64,000 nucleotides of DNA from assembly GCA_963735495.1 (NCBI GenBank), contig CAVTLG010000009.1, positions 558,001 to 622,000 on the forward strand, given 5' to 3'. Shown in pieces: positions 9,511 to 18,851 of this stretch (its first letter is position 1; every line of letters begins with the position of its first letter). Position numbers and translations under genes: made by a program. Below the pieces are notes generated by a model, which saw only the letters and a list, made by a program, of their open reading frames with translations, searched no databases and was not told where the DNA came from. Source of the stretch: CAVTLG01 sp963735495 (lineage in GTDB: Bacteria > Chloroflexota > Ktedonobacteria > Ktedonobacterales > Ktedonobacteraceae).

Positions 9511-10644
9511 CTAGATGAGCAACTTGTGAGCCTGAAGCTGGGCCAGGCTCTCACTCGTGCGATCTACAGCAGTTTGGCTCGTGACCCAATTGATGAGCTC
9601 GACAATTCCTTGATCAAAGGGGATGCGCGCTTGGAAGTTGAAGTGTTCGCGGAACATTGTCGTCTCGGCGTAGCAATGCCTAACATCCCCTATACGATAT
9701 TTTCCAAGGATTGTCGGCTCTATGTTCTTTCCCATAAGGTTTGCCAAAGTGGTGGCAATTTGGGTGATGGTCACCCAATTACCAGTGCCGACGTTGTAAG
9801 CCTCCCATACTCTTTTCTGTGAGTCGAGCACCGAGGTAATGGCCCGAGCTACGTCGGAGACATGAACAAAGTCACGTCGCTGCTGCCCATCTTCGAAGAT
9901 CAGAGGACTCTGATCGTTCATCAGACGGGAAATGAAGATAGCTGCTACTCCTGTGTAGGGGTTTGATAGAGCCTGGCGCGAACCGTAGACATTGAAGAAA
10001 CGCAAGGCGACAGTTGGGATCTCAAGGGATCGACCCACCACCAGGAACATTTCTTCCTGGTCACGCTTTCCTATGGCATAGACAGAGCTAGGGAAGAGAG
10101 GTTTGCTCTCAGGTGTTGGAATTGCTTCGAGTACCTCACCCTTGTCGACCATTTCCCACTGTCGCTTCTGCAACTGTTCGAGCGGTCGTAAATGGGGTGT
10201 AGCAATCTGTCCTAAAGGTGACTTGTAAGCACCCTCTCCATAAATAGACATTGATGAAGCCACTATCATCCGTTGCACTTGATGGTTACCCTTGGATAAT
10301 TCTTCCAGAAGTGTTGCTACCCCGAGGTTGTTTACCTTCGTGTAGTGGACGATTTTGGACATGCTCTGTCCAACGCCAACAGCAGCGGCAAGATGCACCA
10401 GGTGAGTAACACCTTTCAGTGCTCTGCTAACTATCTCAGGATCTTGGATATCCCCACGGATGCGCTTGCACTCACGATTGAGGTAGAGTGGCCAGCCTTC
10501 AGAATCGACGGGCTCGTCGCCATGAACCTGGGAATCGAGACAATCGAGAACTGTCACATCGAACCCAAGTTCGACTAGATGGTCAATCAAATGCGATCCG
10601 ATGAAACCAGCACCACCGGTGACTAGAACATTTCCGCGAGACAT
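9511..10644 (-). CDS. NAD-dependent nucleotide-sugar epimerase/dehydratase
   Basis: Extended SDR enzyme acting on a nucleotide-activated sugar, UDP-glucose 4-epimerase-like. The N-terminus has the Rossmann motif TGGAGFIGSH, a conserved aspartate follows in VLDCLD, and the active site is YAIGK (YxxxK) after an SSM serine. The substrate half has RFFNVYG and RRDFVHVSDVA, both typical of epimerases. Its 377 aa are slightly longer than usual because of an insert near residues 135-185. ATG 10644 follows a purine-rich site (AAAGGAGAAAAACG). It probably supplies the sugar donor for the glycosyltransferases nearby. The exact sugar cannot be told. Confidence 0.88.
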   Translation of the reverse strand: MSRGNVLVTGGAGFIGSHLIDHLVELGFDVTVLDCLDSQVHGDEPVDSEGWPLYLNRECKRIRGDIQDPEIVSRALKGVTHLVHLAAAVGVGQSMSKIVHYTKVNNLGVATLLEELSKGNHQVQRMIVASSMSIYGEGAYKSPLGQIATPHLRPLEQLQKRQWEMVDKGEVLEAIPTPESKPLFPSSVYAIGKRDQEEMFLVVGRSLEIPTVALRFFNVYGSRQALSNPYTGVAAIFISRLMNDQSPLIFEDGQQRRDFVHVSDVARAITSVLDSQKRVWEAYNVGTGNWVTITQIATTLANLMGKNIEPTILGKYRIGDVRHCYAETTMFREHFNFQARIPFDQGIVELINWVTSQTAVDRTSESLAQLQAHKLLI

Positions 10645-10903
10645 CGTTTTTCTCCTTTGAGCACTAAGAGCTTATCCGAAAACCGATAAATGAGAGGTGT
10701 CATGAAAGCATGCGCAAAAAACAGAGAAAACCAGGTGGATACGAAACCTGAATATTTTCAGCGTTTTGCACCTTTCTCTCTTACTAAAGAAGGCAACACC
10801 AACATGACACGATTGATTGCCGCTTCTTATGTAAAGAAATATAGAGGAAGGAACAGCCTCTTTCTAGGAGCATCTAGGGACAAAACTGACCCGGTAGCGG
10901 CTA
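10645..10903. other. Intergenic, upstream of epimerase
   Basis: Leader and presumed promoter of the leftward epimerase gene. A 79-codon rightward ORF (10690-10929) has no recognisable features and is not called. Confidence 0.4.
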
Positions 10904-11020
10904 TCACAGAGATGCATCCTCAGCGGTAAAGCGCCATTGGATAGCGGTTTGCTGTTGATTGTGCCTGATGGTCCAAGCTGCAATCTGTTGCTCAGCCTGT
11001 TCAAAGGATCGGTGCTTATG
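10904..11020 (-). pseudogene. IS630-family transposase C-terminal remnant
   Basis: About 38 codons resembling the C-terminus of IS630/Tc1-type transposases (a WTIRHNQQQTAIQWRFT-like tail). The DDE catalytic part is absent. It abuts and overlaps by a few bases the 3' end of the GH30-like gene, so that gene's tail may be altered by the insertion. Confidence 0.5.
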
Positions 11021-12481
11021 CCCAATTCGGAGTACTCACGCTTGTGCCATTGAGCACATATGTGACCAGTGAGCGAGCGGGAATCGTAGCACTGAAAGCG
11101 TCCCCGCTAACAGAGGTGGTGGCCTGCAAGGCCGTGTCGTTGAACTCATTAGTCAGATACGACGTCACTGTCGCTCCCTCGGCCATGCCTGCGTTTTGCA
11201 AGGAAGAGTTGATCATAATCGCGTTGTTGGCCGTATTCAACACCACAATCGAGACCGTTCCATTGGTATTCTTGTACGCACTTACTTCCAGATTGCTATT
11301 CCCTGAACTGGCTCCAATGCGGACAGCACCGGGACGAATAAAGCGGCTATAGTTCGCAAAGGCCCACAGGCGACCGGTGGTCGTGACGGAGCCGTTGCCG
11401 GTCAATTGGAGCAGACCCTCGTTATCGGCTGTGCTGCTTCCAATTATGCCCCACCAGTAGAAGAAAGCACTCAGGTTAGCCGAAGTCAGTCCAGTATAGA
11501 TGTGCTGTGCCCAGGTGAAGCCGGAGGCATCGCTCCCATCATCCCAGGAGTTGTCCAGATGATTGAAGGTGGACCATTCGGTTTCCCAGATGTTTTTACC
11601 GTCGGTGTTAATTGGCGAGGTAGGAGCTTCAGTATAACCGTGGCTTGAGAAATTGTTCACATACGAGAAGGCAGTCGGGTTTGCTTCAATCGCGCTGACA
11701 TACTGCGCTTCATCGTTCCAGCCCTCAGCATCGCAGCAGACAATCTTCGTGCTCAGTCCCACGTTCTTTATCGTTGGTCCCAGAACCGTGATGAAATCGG
11801 CGTTCTGAGCACCGCTCATGACCATGCTAGCATAGCCAGGTGCGTAACTTGACTCGTTGACGAAGTCGAGATACGAGAGAGGTATCCCGTCACTGGCGTA
11901 ATCCTTAATGTACTGCACCAGATAATTCACGTATGCCTGCCGCCAGTCACCGGAGCTACAACTGGCACCCGACTCGCCACAGAGCGTACCACCATTGCTC
12001 TCACTGCCATTGGTCTTCATAAATCCGGGTGCGCTCCAAGCATCGCCGAAGATCTGCACTCCATAGGACAGAGCTTTTTGGAAAAGGGAATCTGACCCCA
12101 GCTATCGCCGAGTGATGTATAGTTCGGCGCGGTAGAAGGACTGACTGGCGAGTTTGGCTCGATCGTGTGGTTGCTATCCGAGGGAAGAATGTTGCGCAAG
12201 ATGGTAAAACCAGCACCTGTCGAAGTGCTGAACAGATCATTAAGGATCTGCTGCTGCGTGCTAGATGGTGCGTTATCGAACGTACTGGCCTGTCCAAACG
12301 CCTCCGAGAAGCCGAAGCCATCCATCGTTTGATAGGTAGTCCCTCCATTGATGCTCACGGCAGATGCTGTGTAGGCCCGTTGCAGAGAGGAGGTGGAGGC
12401 ACCGATAGTGAAACTGAACAATATAATGCCCAGAAGTGCAGGCAACCCAGCCCGGAGGAATCGGCGGTGTGATCTACTCAC
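11016..12481 (-). pseudogene. GH30-like secreted glycoside hydrolase, frameshifted
   Basis: Secreted (beta/alpha)8 glycoside hydrolase of the GH30 type. The first frame (from ATG 12481) has an export signal after SRSHRRFLRA and the GFGFSEAFG start of the barrel. The second frame carries FGDAWSAPGFMK, the likely acid/base glutamate in DFVNESS, the likely nucleophile in IWETEW, and a C-terminal beta domain ending in SLVTYVLNG. The frames join at about 12085-12104; losing one base in the CCCC run at 12096-12099 explains the break. Restored length is ~488 aa, normal for the family. Substrate unknown (xylan- or galactan-type). The 3' end abuts an IS630 remnant. Confidence 0.75.
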
Positions 12482-12736
12482 GTTCTTTTTCCTTCTGATA
12501 GGCTCTGATTCTCACCATCATGCAATTCATCCTCTCGCAGGATTTGGTATGCTGTACATCCATAGAGAAGAGTATAGCAGATGGGCTTGTTTCTAGGGAA
12601 GGCTCCCATGGGCCGCCTGCGTACTTTGGTTGGTAGTGTATCTGTCCTACTTGCTTGTTTTTCTGCTGTTTCCTTTGCTATGGTAGCGACAGTCACCCCA
12701 GTGACAAACTTTTACGAGATTCGGAGCGTATGCAGC

Positions 12737-13817
12737 ATGCCCACACGAGAACTCCTCTCACCAGCACAACGTGCCCAGTTTCTCTGCGTCCCAGCCGAGA
12801 TGAGCGAACAGATGCTGGCTCGCTATTATATCCTTTCCGATGATGATCACAGCTTGATCAAGCAACACAGACGCAATCATAATCGCCTCAGCTTTGCTGT
12901 TCAGCTGGTTACGACAACCACCAGGGGCAGCTTCTCCAAGCAATTTTCAGAAAGTTATTGAACGCCTGGAGTGGATACATGCTCTCTCCCTTGATCCACA
13001 GGTTGCGTCCCAGGTTCATCACAATCGACTCCAGCAAATGGCACGAGAAGGTGCACATACGACTGCTCAACGTCTGGTTCGCTTTCATGATGACAGACGA
13101 GATGCAACGCTGGTGGCTTTTCTCCTGCTCACAGCAGAAGAGTTAACCGATGCAGCACTCGATATGCATGATAAAGCTCATGGGGCAGAACGCCAAGAAG
13201 GGAGAGCGCAAGCAAGAGGAGCAGATCAAGAAGAGTCGCAAAGCCATCAATGAGAAAGTTCGCTTGTATGCTCGTGTTGGGAAAGCGTTAATTACCGCCA
13301 AAGCAGAGACACAGGATGCGTATCAAGCCATCGAAGCCGTCATTACCTGGGAGCACTTTGTCGGCACTGTAGAAGAGGCTGAAGAGTTGAGTGTCACCAC
13401 TGAAGTTGATACAGCGCTTTAGATTGGCTCCAAAGCCCGGAACTACGGCGACGTGTCCTGATAGGACTCAACAAGGGTGAAGCGCGCAATTCACTCTCTC
13501 GTGCCGTCTGTTTTAACCGACTGGGTGAGATCCGAGACCGCTCCTACGAGGATCAGCGCCATCGCGCCAGTGCATTGAATCTGGTGGTTGCAGCAATTAT
13601 TCTGTGGAACACGGTATACATTGCAGAAGCGGTTGAGACGCTCAAGCAGCAGGGTATCACCGTCAACGAGGAACATCTTCGGCATGTTTCGCCTCTGGGA
13701 TGGGAACATATCAACCTGATGGGTGACTACCTGTGGAACTTTAAGCGAACACCCGCTACCAGACAACTTCGGCCTTTGCGAACGAAGGGGAAATGCGTCT
13801 GTAAGAGCTTAGAGTAA
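12737..13817 (+). pseudogene. Tn3-family transposase, multiply frameshifted and deleted
   Basis: Starts like a TnpA N-terminus (MPTRELLSPAQRAQF, then HNRLSFAVQL). It continues in a second frame (RLEWIHALSLDP, TAQRLVRFHD, ATLVAFLL) and a third (KAINEKVRLYARVGKALI). After a large internal deletion near 13425-13440 the C-terminus resumes (LNKGEARN, FNRLGEIRDRSYE, then the fragment shared with 5976-6211). Several hundred residues of the catalytic region are missing. No resolvase gene is visible. Confidence 0.8.
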
Positions 13818-13848
13818 GAAATCACCAGCATTTTTTCGAGGTCACATC

Positions 13849-13886
13849 CTTAGCGTATGTTTTTCCCAAATTGATACGGCGACGCG
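13849..13886 (-). repeat. Right 38-bp Tn3-family terminal inverted repeat
   Basis: Reverse complement of 5907-5944 with one mismatch, following the transposase stop by ~30 bases as expected for a Tn3 end. Confidence 0.75.
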
Positions 13887-14158
13887 TTATCGACCGAGTG
13901 ATCTTTGATCCACTGCTTATTCTCTTTCTGATCAAGCCAACGTTGTAAATGCTGCACCTGCTTATCTGTAAAATGAACATATTGCAGCGCATTACAAAAT
14001 TCGTTTTCACTAATAGTCGGGTTATCAAGAAAATCTGTTTTTCAGGATCTTTGTGGTTTTCTATCCAGCGTGTGACACTTCCCACGATCACACCCAGTTA
14101 CGTAACTCTTTCAGCATCTTCATTCTTTTGCCTATTCGTAGCACGATTGAACTCCATA
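13887..14158 (-). pseudogene. Decayed small ORF of unknown family
   Basis: Leftward codons give protein-like stretches in changing frames (KMLKELRNWV, VTRWIENHKDPEKQ, then HFTDKQVQHLQRWLDQKEN), separated by shifts and a stop. The last stretch is cut by the Tn3 end at 13886. I do not recognise the family. It reads as a short helical protein interrupted by the transposon. Confidence 0.3.
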
Positions 14159-14763
14159 TATTTTCCCTTCTTCATGCCCCCACTTGCAGGGAATAGAGTA
14201 GCATAGAAACAATTCATTGGCGGAGTGTATGAAATGAGTGTGGTAGGCAAGATACCACAAGTTGGCAGATGAGGATATCTACCACCACTATTTCATACGC
14301 CTGCATGGCTGTAATGGATAGAAAATCTGATTATTGTCAATTATACTCATATAGATCTATTCTGTCAAAAAGATTTTCAGTCAAGTTAAGTGAAAATAGG
14401 ATCTTTGTTTGATATTGTTCTACTAATTGCTATGGAGTTGATACTGGCAGTTGTGCATCTTGTGTGTGAAAATGTGATATCGAATGGGATGAAAAAGTAA
14501 CCTTACAAAGATGTTGCAGCCATAGGAGCAACCCTCCGGTGTGGGTGTATTGTCCTTATCAATGCAAATGTTACCGTCAGAAGAGGGTCATGGTTTTGTA
14601 CTGAGTACTGTTTTTCTTCCCTCATCACTGCCAGGCATCACTTCCTTGTTTTGCTTCGAATAGCATAAAATGCGCTATTGTTCTAGCTTATCTTGTTGAC
14701 CGTGTATAGGCATTATGCTCATTGGTCTAGACTGAGCTTGATTGTGCGTTGTCTCTCGTTGCT
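14159..14763. other. Intergenic region between island and CRISPR locus
   Basis: About 600 bases without a supported gene. An imperfect inverted repeat (arms 14227-14246 and 14279-14298, 16 of 20 pairs) is the only structure seen. No CRISPR repeats are present. Confidence 0.4.
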
Positions 14764-15141
14764 CTATCTGCGCATACGTGCATTATCCCGAATTACTTCT
14801 AAGTTGAGCAGTTCGGCCACCTCATAGGTAGTTATTGCTCCATGTTTCGGCCTCAGGCGAACGAGTGGAGGAAAGTGCCCCATGCGTCCATGCAGTTCCG
14901 CTAACAGAACGAAGGCCGCCGGAGCATAGCCCGGCGGGTTAATCAGCAGTAGCCGTGTCTGCCACTCCTCGGAAGTGAGCCGAGCCTGATCCACAATCGT
15001 GCTAACCTGCTGCTCCAACGGTTGCGCCTGGTCGATCTGCACAGGGATCATGCGGATCTCTTCGATGGCGTTGCCGGCAAGAGACTCGATCTGCGCTTTG
15101 TTCTCCTCTGTAAGTGGGTGCGTGAAGTTGAGTATGAGCAT
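14764..15141 (-). CDS. csx15: CRISPR-associated protein Csx15
   Basis: A 125-residue protein starting MLILNFTHPLTEEN, the typical opening of the Csx15 family, with a LLINPPGYAPAA core. The family occurs only with type III CRISPR loci and has been proposed to degrade or bind cyclic oligoadenylate (ring-nuclease role). That function is family inference, not visible in the sequence. It is the last gene of the leftward Cmr operon, 25 bases after card1/can2. It would act in the cytoplasm to end signalling. Confidence 0.75.
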   Translation of the reverse strand: MLILNFTHPLTEENKAQIESLAGNAIEEIRMIPVQIDQAQPLEQQVSTIVDQARLTSEEWQTRLLLINPPGYAPAAFVLLAELHGRMGHFPPLVRLRPKHGAITTYEVAELLNLEVIRDNARMRR

Positions 15142-15166
15142 AATTTTTCTGTACCTTCTCTCTTTC

Positions 15167-16348
15167 TTATCTTCTTGAACTCATAGCTTTTTCCATCTGC
15201 CCTTTTAACCTGTCTCCTATCTGTGGAAGGTCTTCCAGTGACAGAACTTGGATTCCTTTTACTCTAGCTTTTGTTTTAAAACCTTCGTGTGTAGTCTGGT
15301 CTTGTGGGTCAGACAAGCTTTTGCTAGTAACTAGTACTTTAGTGACAAATCCCCTACCTATTAGGTCTGCTATCGTCACTATATCATCTAGCGTCTTTAA
15401 ATCCAGGCCCTCATCGCCTGTTTTACACTCAATGATCATAAAATGGGCTTTGTGTGTAACCGCTACATCTATTTCCTTGAATGCTAGAGGATTCTTAGCA
15501 GTGCGATTTGGATCGTTGTCAATAATCTCTTTACTCCACGTGATATCGTCAAAAAATCCTATATCACGTGCTTCTTGGAACACATACAGTTCAAGCCAAA
15601 CTCCATTCAAAAATTTGAGCTGCTCATCCGATAGGTAAAATTGTAGGCTAAATTCCTCCTCTCGCAATTTGCGTATTAGACCAATACGTGCCATTTCTTG
15701 CAGAAATTGATGCGTAAATATTTCTTTTGTTATATTATAGATATTTTTATTATGTTTGCTTTTCAGTATCTGTTTCAACAAAGCAATCTCTTCTGGATGT
15801 TTTCCTAGTCTTCTAGCAAATGCCATCCAGTCGCTTTGTAAATATTGGGATTCGTAGTTTTTTATACTGTTTGCAGACTGAAGCCCGTAGTTATATGCTC
15901 CAACATATTGCTTAACCTCAAGGGAAAATATACTAGCATCTCTTTTCTCGCCTGTAATAGATATAGGTCGTGAATGTGCTGTATCTAAGAATAAGCAAGC
16001 GATATTGGATTTATATGAATTAATACAGACTTCTGCTGCCATATATGCCCCAACGGTCATAAGTGAGGTCGCTGTTGTGACATTGAAAACCCAGTCAGCT
16101 TTAGGATACATGAGAAATGCATTTATACAAGTTTCTTTAATACCTTGAATATCAAATGCATCGACAGTTGGTGTCTCTTTTATTTGACTGGCAGGAGCTA
16201 AATTTGTGATAGCTTGTTTCAACTGAATCCATTCATCCTGAAAACTTTCATGAGAACAAACCGCTATTATTGTTTCTGGTTTCTCATGAAGTGCCGTGAG
16301 AACATTTGGTATTGGCCTTCCGCCTACAAGAATGAGTAGTGCCTTCAT
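15167..16348 (-). CDS. Card1/Can2-type CARF nuclease (DUF1887 family)
   Basis: Cyclic-oligoadenylate-activated effector. The N-terminal ~150 residues form a CARF-like Rossmann fold (MKALLILVGGRP, FNVTTATSLMTVGAY). The C-terminal part is a PD-(D/E)xK nuclease with a helix containing LNGVWLELYVFQEA, Asp294 (KEID) and the ECK triad at Glu307/Lys309. A helical winged linker lies between. The family cleaves DNA and/or RNA nonspecifically when cyclic tetra-adenylate binds, causing dormancy or death. Length (393 aa) is usual. It starts 3 bases after the cmr6 stop, so it is co-translated with the Cmr genes. All expected catalytic residues are present, so the effector looks intact. Confidence 0.85.
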   Translation of the reverse strand: MKALLILVGGRPIPNVLTALHEKPETIIAVCSHESFQDEWIQLKQAITNLAPASQIKETPTVDAFDIQGIKETCINAFLMYPKADWVFNVTTATSLMTVGAYMAAEVCINSYKSNIACLFLDTAHSRPISITGEKRDASIFSLEVKQYVGAYNYGLQSANSIKNYESQYLQSDWMAFARRLGKHPEEIALLKQILKSKHNKNIYNITKEIFTHQFLQEMARIGLIRKLREEEFSLQFYLSDEQLKFLNGVWLELYVFQEARDIGFFDDITWSKEIIDNDPNRTAKNPLAFKEIDVAVTHKAHFMIIECKTGDEGLDLKTLDDIVTIADLIGRGFVTKVLVTSKSLSDPQDQTTHEGFKTKARVKGIQVLSLEDLPQIGDRLKGQMEKAMSSRR

Positions 16349-16351
16349 AAC

Positions 16352-17446
16352 TTACCTCTTCTTTTTCTTACTAGCTGCCGCTTGGCAGAACAATACAGTA
16401 CACCCCTCGCGCGCCTCTTCGCGCACAAACAGACAATTTTTTGTTTGACCCGGTGTCCAGCTCACAGCCTCTTCCGCATCGACTACGATGAGCACATCTT
16501 TCGTTGGAAACTCGCGGTAGCGCAAAAATGCCGTTGCTTCAGGTACTCTGCGTTTCAGGTCGTCGGTCGTTGCAATCGTTGTTGCTCTATCCATACCCTG
16601 GCCTGCGCTGAATCTGGGCATGTTAGGACGAACGTATGGCTCTGGCTTTGCCTCTACCTGCTTAGCTGCTATCTCACCTTGTGGCGCATTGAAAAATCCA
16701 TATCCCGCGCTCGTTTTTCCACCAACTCCATATTTCTGTAGCGCCTCCTGTAACCACTTCACCGCTATCTCGGCATCTTTGGTATTTCCAGCAGAGCGCG
16801 GCGCGATTGCGAACATAAAGGTAGTGTTTGTCACCGTCAGGAAGGTGACTGGATTAGGGTCCTGATTGTTTGCTGGTGGCTTCTTCTCCCCATAGTATTT
16901 GGGATAATGCGAGTTCATAATATCGAGATCGATGCTTATCTTACTATTCGTAGGCATCGCATCGAAGAAGATGACACTGCCAGAGCTTTTCTGCGTTCCA
17001 AAGACACGTTGTACTTCAGGACCATCTTCTTCCATCTTCTGGCTTTTATATATCTCACCTGTAACGTAGGCTCGCGTCAAACCCTTGAGTGCGCTGCCAG
17101 GAATGAAAGGAATGCCGTAGATATGGTGCAATGTCAGATCTGTCTCTAGCACCGTTTCACCTCCCAGACCGACAACCAGTCGCCAATCAGTGCTGCTTGT
17201 AAAAGACTGTGCTTGCATCGCCTTTACTGCTTGTTGCCAGCGTTTATAGACGCTTTCTACCAGTTGGGTGTCGATGTGATTCTCTGCGATAAGCTGCTTA
17301 AACCAGGGACTTTTTGCTGAGCTATTGCCAATCACTGACTGTGGAGGATACTTGTCTAAAATGAGTCCCAGATTCTTGCAGTGCTGCAAACGCTCTTGGG
17401 TGAGCTGTTTCTCTGTTTTCTGGGGAAGATAGTATTTACTGCTCAT
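16352..17446 (-). CDS. cmr6: Type III-B RAMP protein Cmr6
   Basis: Cas7-like RAMP at the head of the Cmr complex. Motifs are LVVGLGGETVLETDLTLHHIYGIPFIPGSALKGLTRAY and the glycine-rich end GVGGKTSAGYG. The standard fold ends near residue 265. A further ~100 residues (Pro-rich hinge, then a beta-rich stretch and a KKKKR tail) are longer than typical Cmr6 and of unknown role. It overlaps the cmr5 stop by 11 bases, indicating translational coupling. The gene is intact. Confidence 0.9.
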   Translation of the reverse strand: MSSKYYLPQKTEKQLTQERLQHCKNLGLILDKYPPQSVIGNSSAKSPWFKQLIAENHIDTQLVESVYKRWQQAVKAMQAQSFTSSTDWRLVVGLGGETVLETDLTLHHIYGIPFIPGSALKGLTRAYVTGEIYKSQKMEEDGPEVQRVFGTQKSSGSVIFFDAMPTNSKISIDLDIMNSHYPKYYGEKKPPANNQDPNPVTFLTVTNTTFMFAIAPRSAGNTKDAEIAVKWLQEALQKYGVGGKTSAGYGFFNAPQGEIAAKQVEAKPEPYVRPNMPRFSAGQGMDRATTIATTDDLKRRVPEATAFLRYREFPTKDVLIVVDAEEAVSWTPGQTKNCLFVREEAREGCTVLFCQAAASKKKKR

Positions 17447-17915
17447 TTATGTTCTCTCCCGGTTCAGGCTCTTGAAGATCGGCCTCTGCGAAGCGACGGA
17501 GCCAGACGCCGAAGGCAAGACATTCGGCAGTGGCACGACGATAATCATCGTTGCTTGTATCGGGATCAATAATCCAGTTCAGCAGGCCATCGTATCCGTT
17601 CTTCATCACGTGGTTATTGGGTGCCTTAAAGTGTTCTGGCTCTTGCATCCAGTAGGTGAGGTGCATGAGGAGTAGATAGTGTGGCTTCTTCTCTTCTCCC
17701 TTGCCCTTGGCCTTGAGAAAGCCCAAGGTTTGGCCCAATCCATTGATCTAAATCATCGCGTTCAGACCTCGTGCCAGCGAACGATATTCTTTCTCCAGCT
17801 TCTTTTCCGTGTTGTTTTTATCCAATCCCTTGATCGCTTGAACTGATTTGTACGCCTCTCTGCCACGCTGTTGCTCGCTGTTCTGACGTTTCGAAACGTT
17901 TTGTGAGTTTTCCAT
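17436..17915 (-). pseudogene. cmr5: Type III-B small subunit Cmr5, interrupted by in-frame TAG
   Basis: Small helical subunit lining the Cmr backbone. ATG 17915 follows a strong site (AAGGAGACAACG). Codons 1-55 (VQAIKGLDKNNTEKKLEKEY, then SLARGLNAMI) lead into TAG at 17748-17750. The same frame then continues as INGLGQTLGFLKAKG, the Cmr5 signature. CAG (Gln) is the likely original codon. Restored length is 159 aa. The second part could restart at TTG 17738, but no ribosome site is evident. Options are suppression or read-through, a split but functional subunit, decay, or a base error. Neighbours cmr4 and cmr6 are intact. Confidence 0.8.
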
Positions 17916-17942
17916 CGTTGTCTCCTTTTCTCCTGCTTAGTC

Positions 17943-18848
17943 TTAGTCGCTCAGGCGTACACGTACAAGGCCACGACCAACAGTCTCATCACCACCTAAT
18001 TGGAGGTAAGTATTATTCAGCGTCTTGATCTGTGTTAATACCTGTTCTTCGGTGATGAGCGAGTTCTTTTTGCGTGCCTTCGTCGCATAGAGCGGCACAT
18101 ACAGGAGTGTGTCAGAGGGCAGATGTTCTTCTGTCCAGAGCGCACCTTTGTCAACCGTCTTCTTTTGTCGGTCTATTCGTACACGCGTAATAACCTCTGT
18201 GGCATAGAGCACGAAATCACGGAATACGTCGTTGGGCAGAATTACAAATGATCTCTTCATTTTGTTCGGCCAGTAGCTTGCTCCTAGATCTGGCAGCGCG
18301 TATTGTGCGAACCATTCCGCAATGGTATCGACCTGCTTATCTGGCCTGGCATCGAAACTAAATTCTTCAAGCACGATGGTATTGTTATAATGCACCTCGC
18401 TATTGGTGTTTACCAATGCTATCTCGGTGTTCGCTTCAGGCACGTTCCAGTTTATTTTTGCCGTGCCTGCCTCTCGCTCAATGTCACGTTTGAAACGGCT
18501 CAGAATATCGTAGGAAGTGGTGTAGGCGAAGACGCCGTTGAGCGAGCGCACGGGAAAGAGTAACATACGGGCATCACCAGTGATGAGTGCCCCTGCATGT
18601 TCGCTGCCCCCGCCGTTGGTAGATGGTGGACCAAAGATAACGTCAAATAGCTCTTGTTTTTGTGGCGTCAGGCTTTCTCTATCGCCCTCTAAGGCAGCTC
18701 GTAGTTTGCCTTTGATGCCGCTGCCCTGAATCATTGGATATTGTGTTGTGCGTTCCCGTTGGATAGGTAAGTCAATACTGCTCAAACCCGAACCAACTCC
18801 CGCATGTAGTGGGGACTCTGTGTAAAGGTACAAAGTGCTTGTGATCAT
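17943..18848 (-). CDS. cmr4: Type III-B backbone protein Cmr4 (Cas7)
   Basis: RAMP subunit forming the Cmr filament and cutting target RNA at 6-nt steps. It starts with ITSTLYLYTESPLHAGVGSG. The conserved loop aspartate needed for RNA cleavage is Asp26 (SSIDLPIQR). GSGIKGKLRAAL and the C-terminal LGGDETVGRGLVRV motif match the family. Length (301 aa) is typical. It starts 3 bases after the cmr3 stop and precedes cmr5 by 27 bases. Target-RNA cleavage should be intact. Confidence 0.92.
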   Translation of the reverse strand: MITSTLYLYTESPLHAGVGSGLSSIDLPIQRERTTQYPMIQGSGIKGKLRAALEGDRESLTPQKQELFDVIFGPPSTNGGGSEHAGALITGDARMLLFPVRSLNGVFAYTTSYDILSRFKRDIEREAGTAKINWNVPEANTEIALVNTNSEVHYNNTIVLEEFSFDARPDKQVDTIAEWFAQYALPDLGASYWPNKMKRSFVILPNDVFRDFVLYATEVITRVRIDRQKKTVDKGALWTEEHLPSDTLLYVPLYATKARKKNSLITEEQVLTQIKTLNNTYLQLGGDETVGRGLVRVRLSD

Positions 18849-18851
18849 CGT

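Larger units (their letters stand above)
5907..13886. mobile_element. Island bounded by inverted decayed Tn3-family ends
   Basis: A ~8 kb segment whose ends are inverted copies of one Tn3-family terminus: a 38-bp terminal repeat with the conserved inner ACGCTAAG end, followed by the transposase C-terminal coding sequence. The left copy keeps only the last ~80 codons; the right copy keeps a fragmentary transposase. The flanking 5-mers (CTATA and TTATC) do not match, so no target duplication is visible. Cargo includes a pseudokinase-glycosyltransferase fusion, an epimerase, a GH30-like hydrolase, and IS5 and IS630 remnants. It could be one old composite element or two independent insertions. 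Confidence 0.55.

Noticed and set aside
10690..10929. 79-codon rightward ORF
   Set aside because: No recognisable motif, overlaps the IS630 remnant on the other strand and lies over the epimerase leader.
14159..14763. Possible CRISPR array next to the Cmr operon
   Set aside because: No regularly spaced repeats here or on the csx3 side; only one imperfect inverted repeat.
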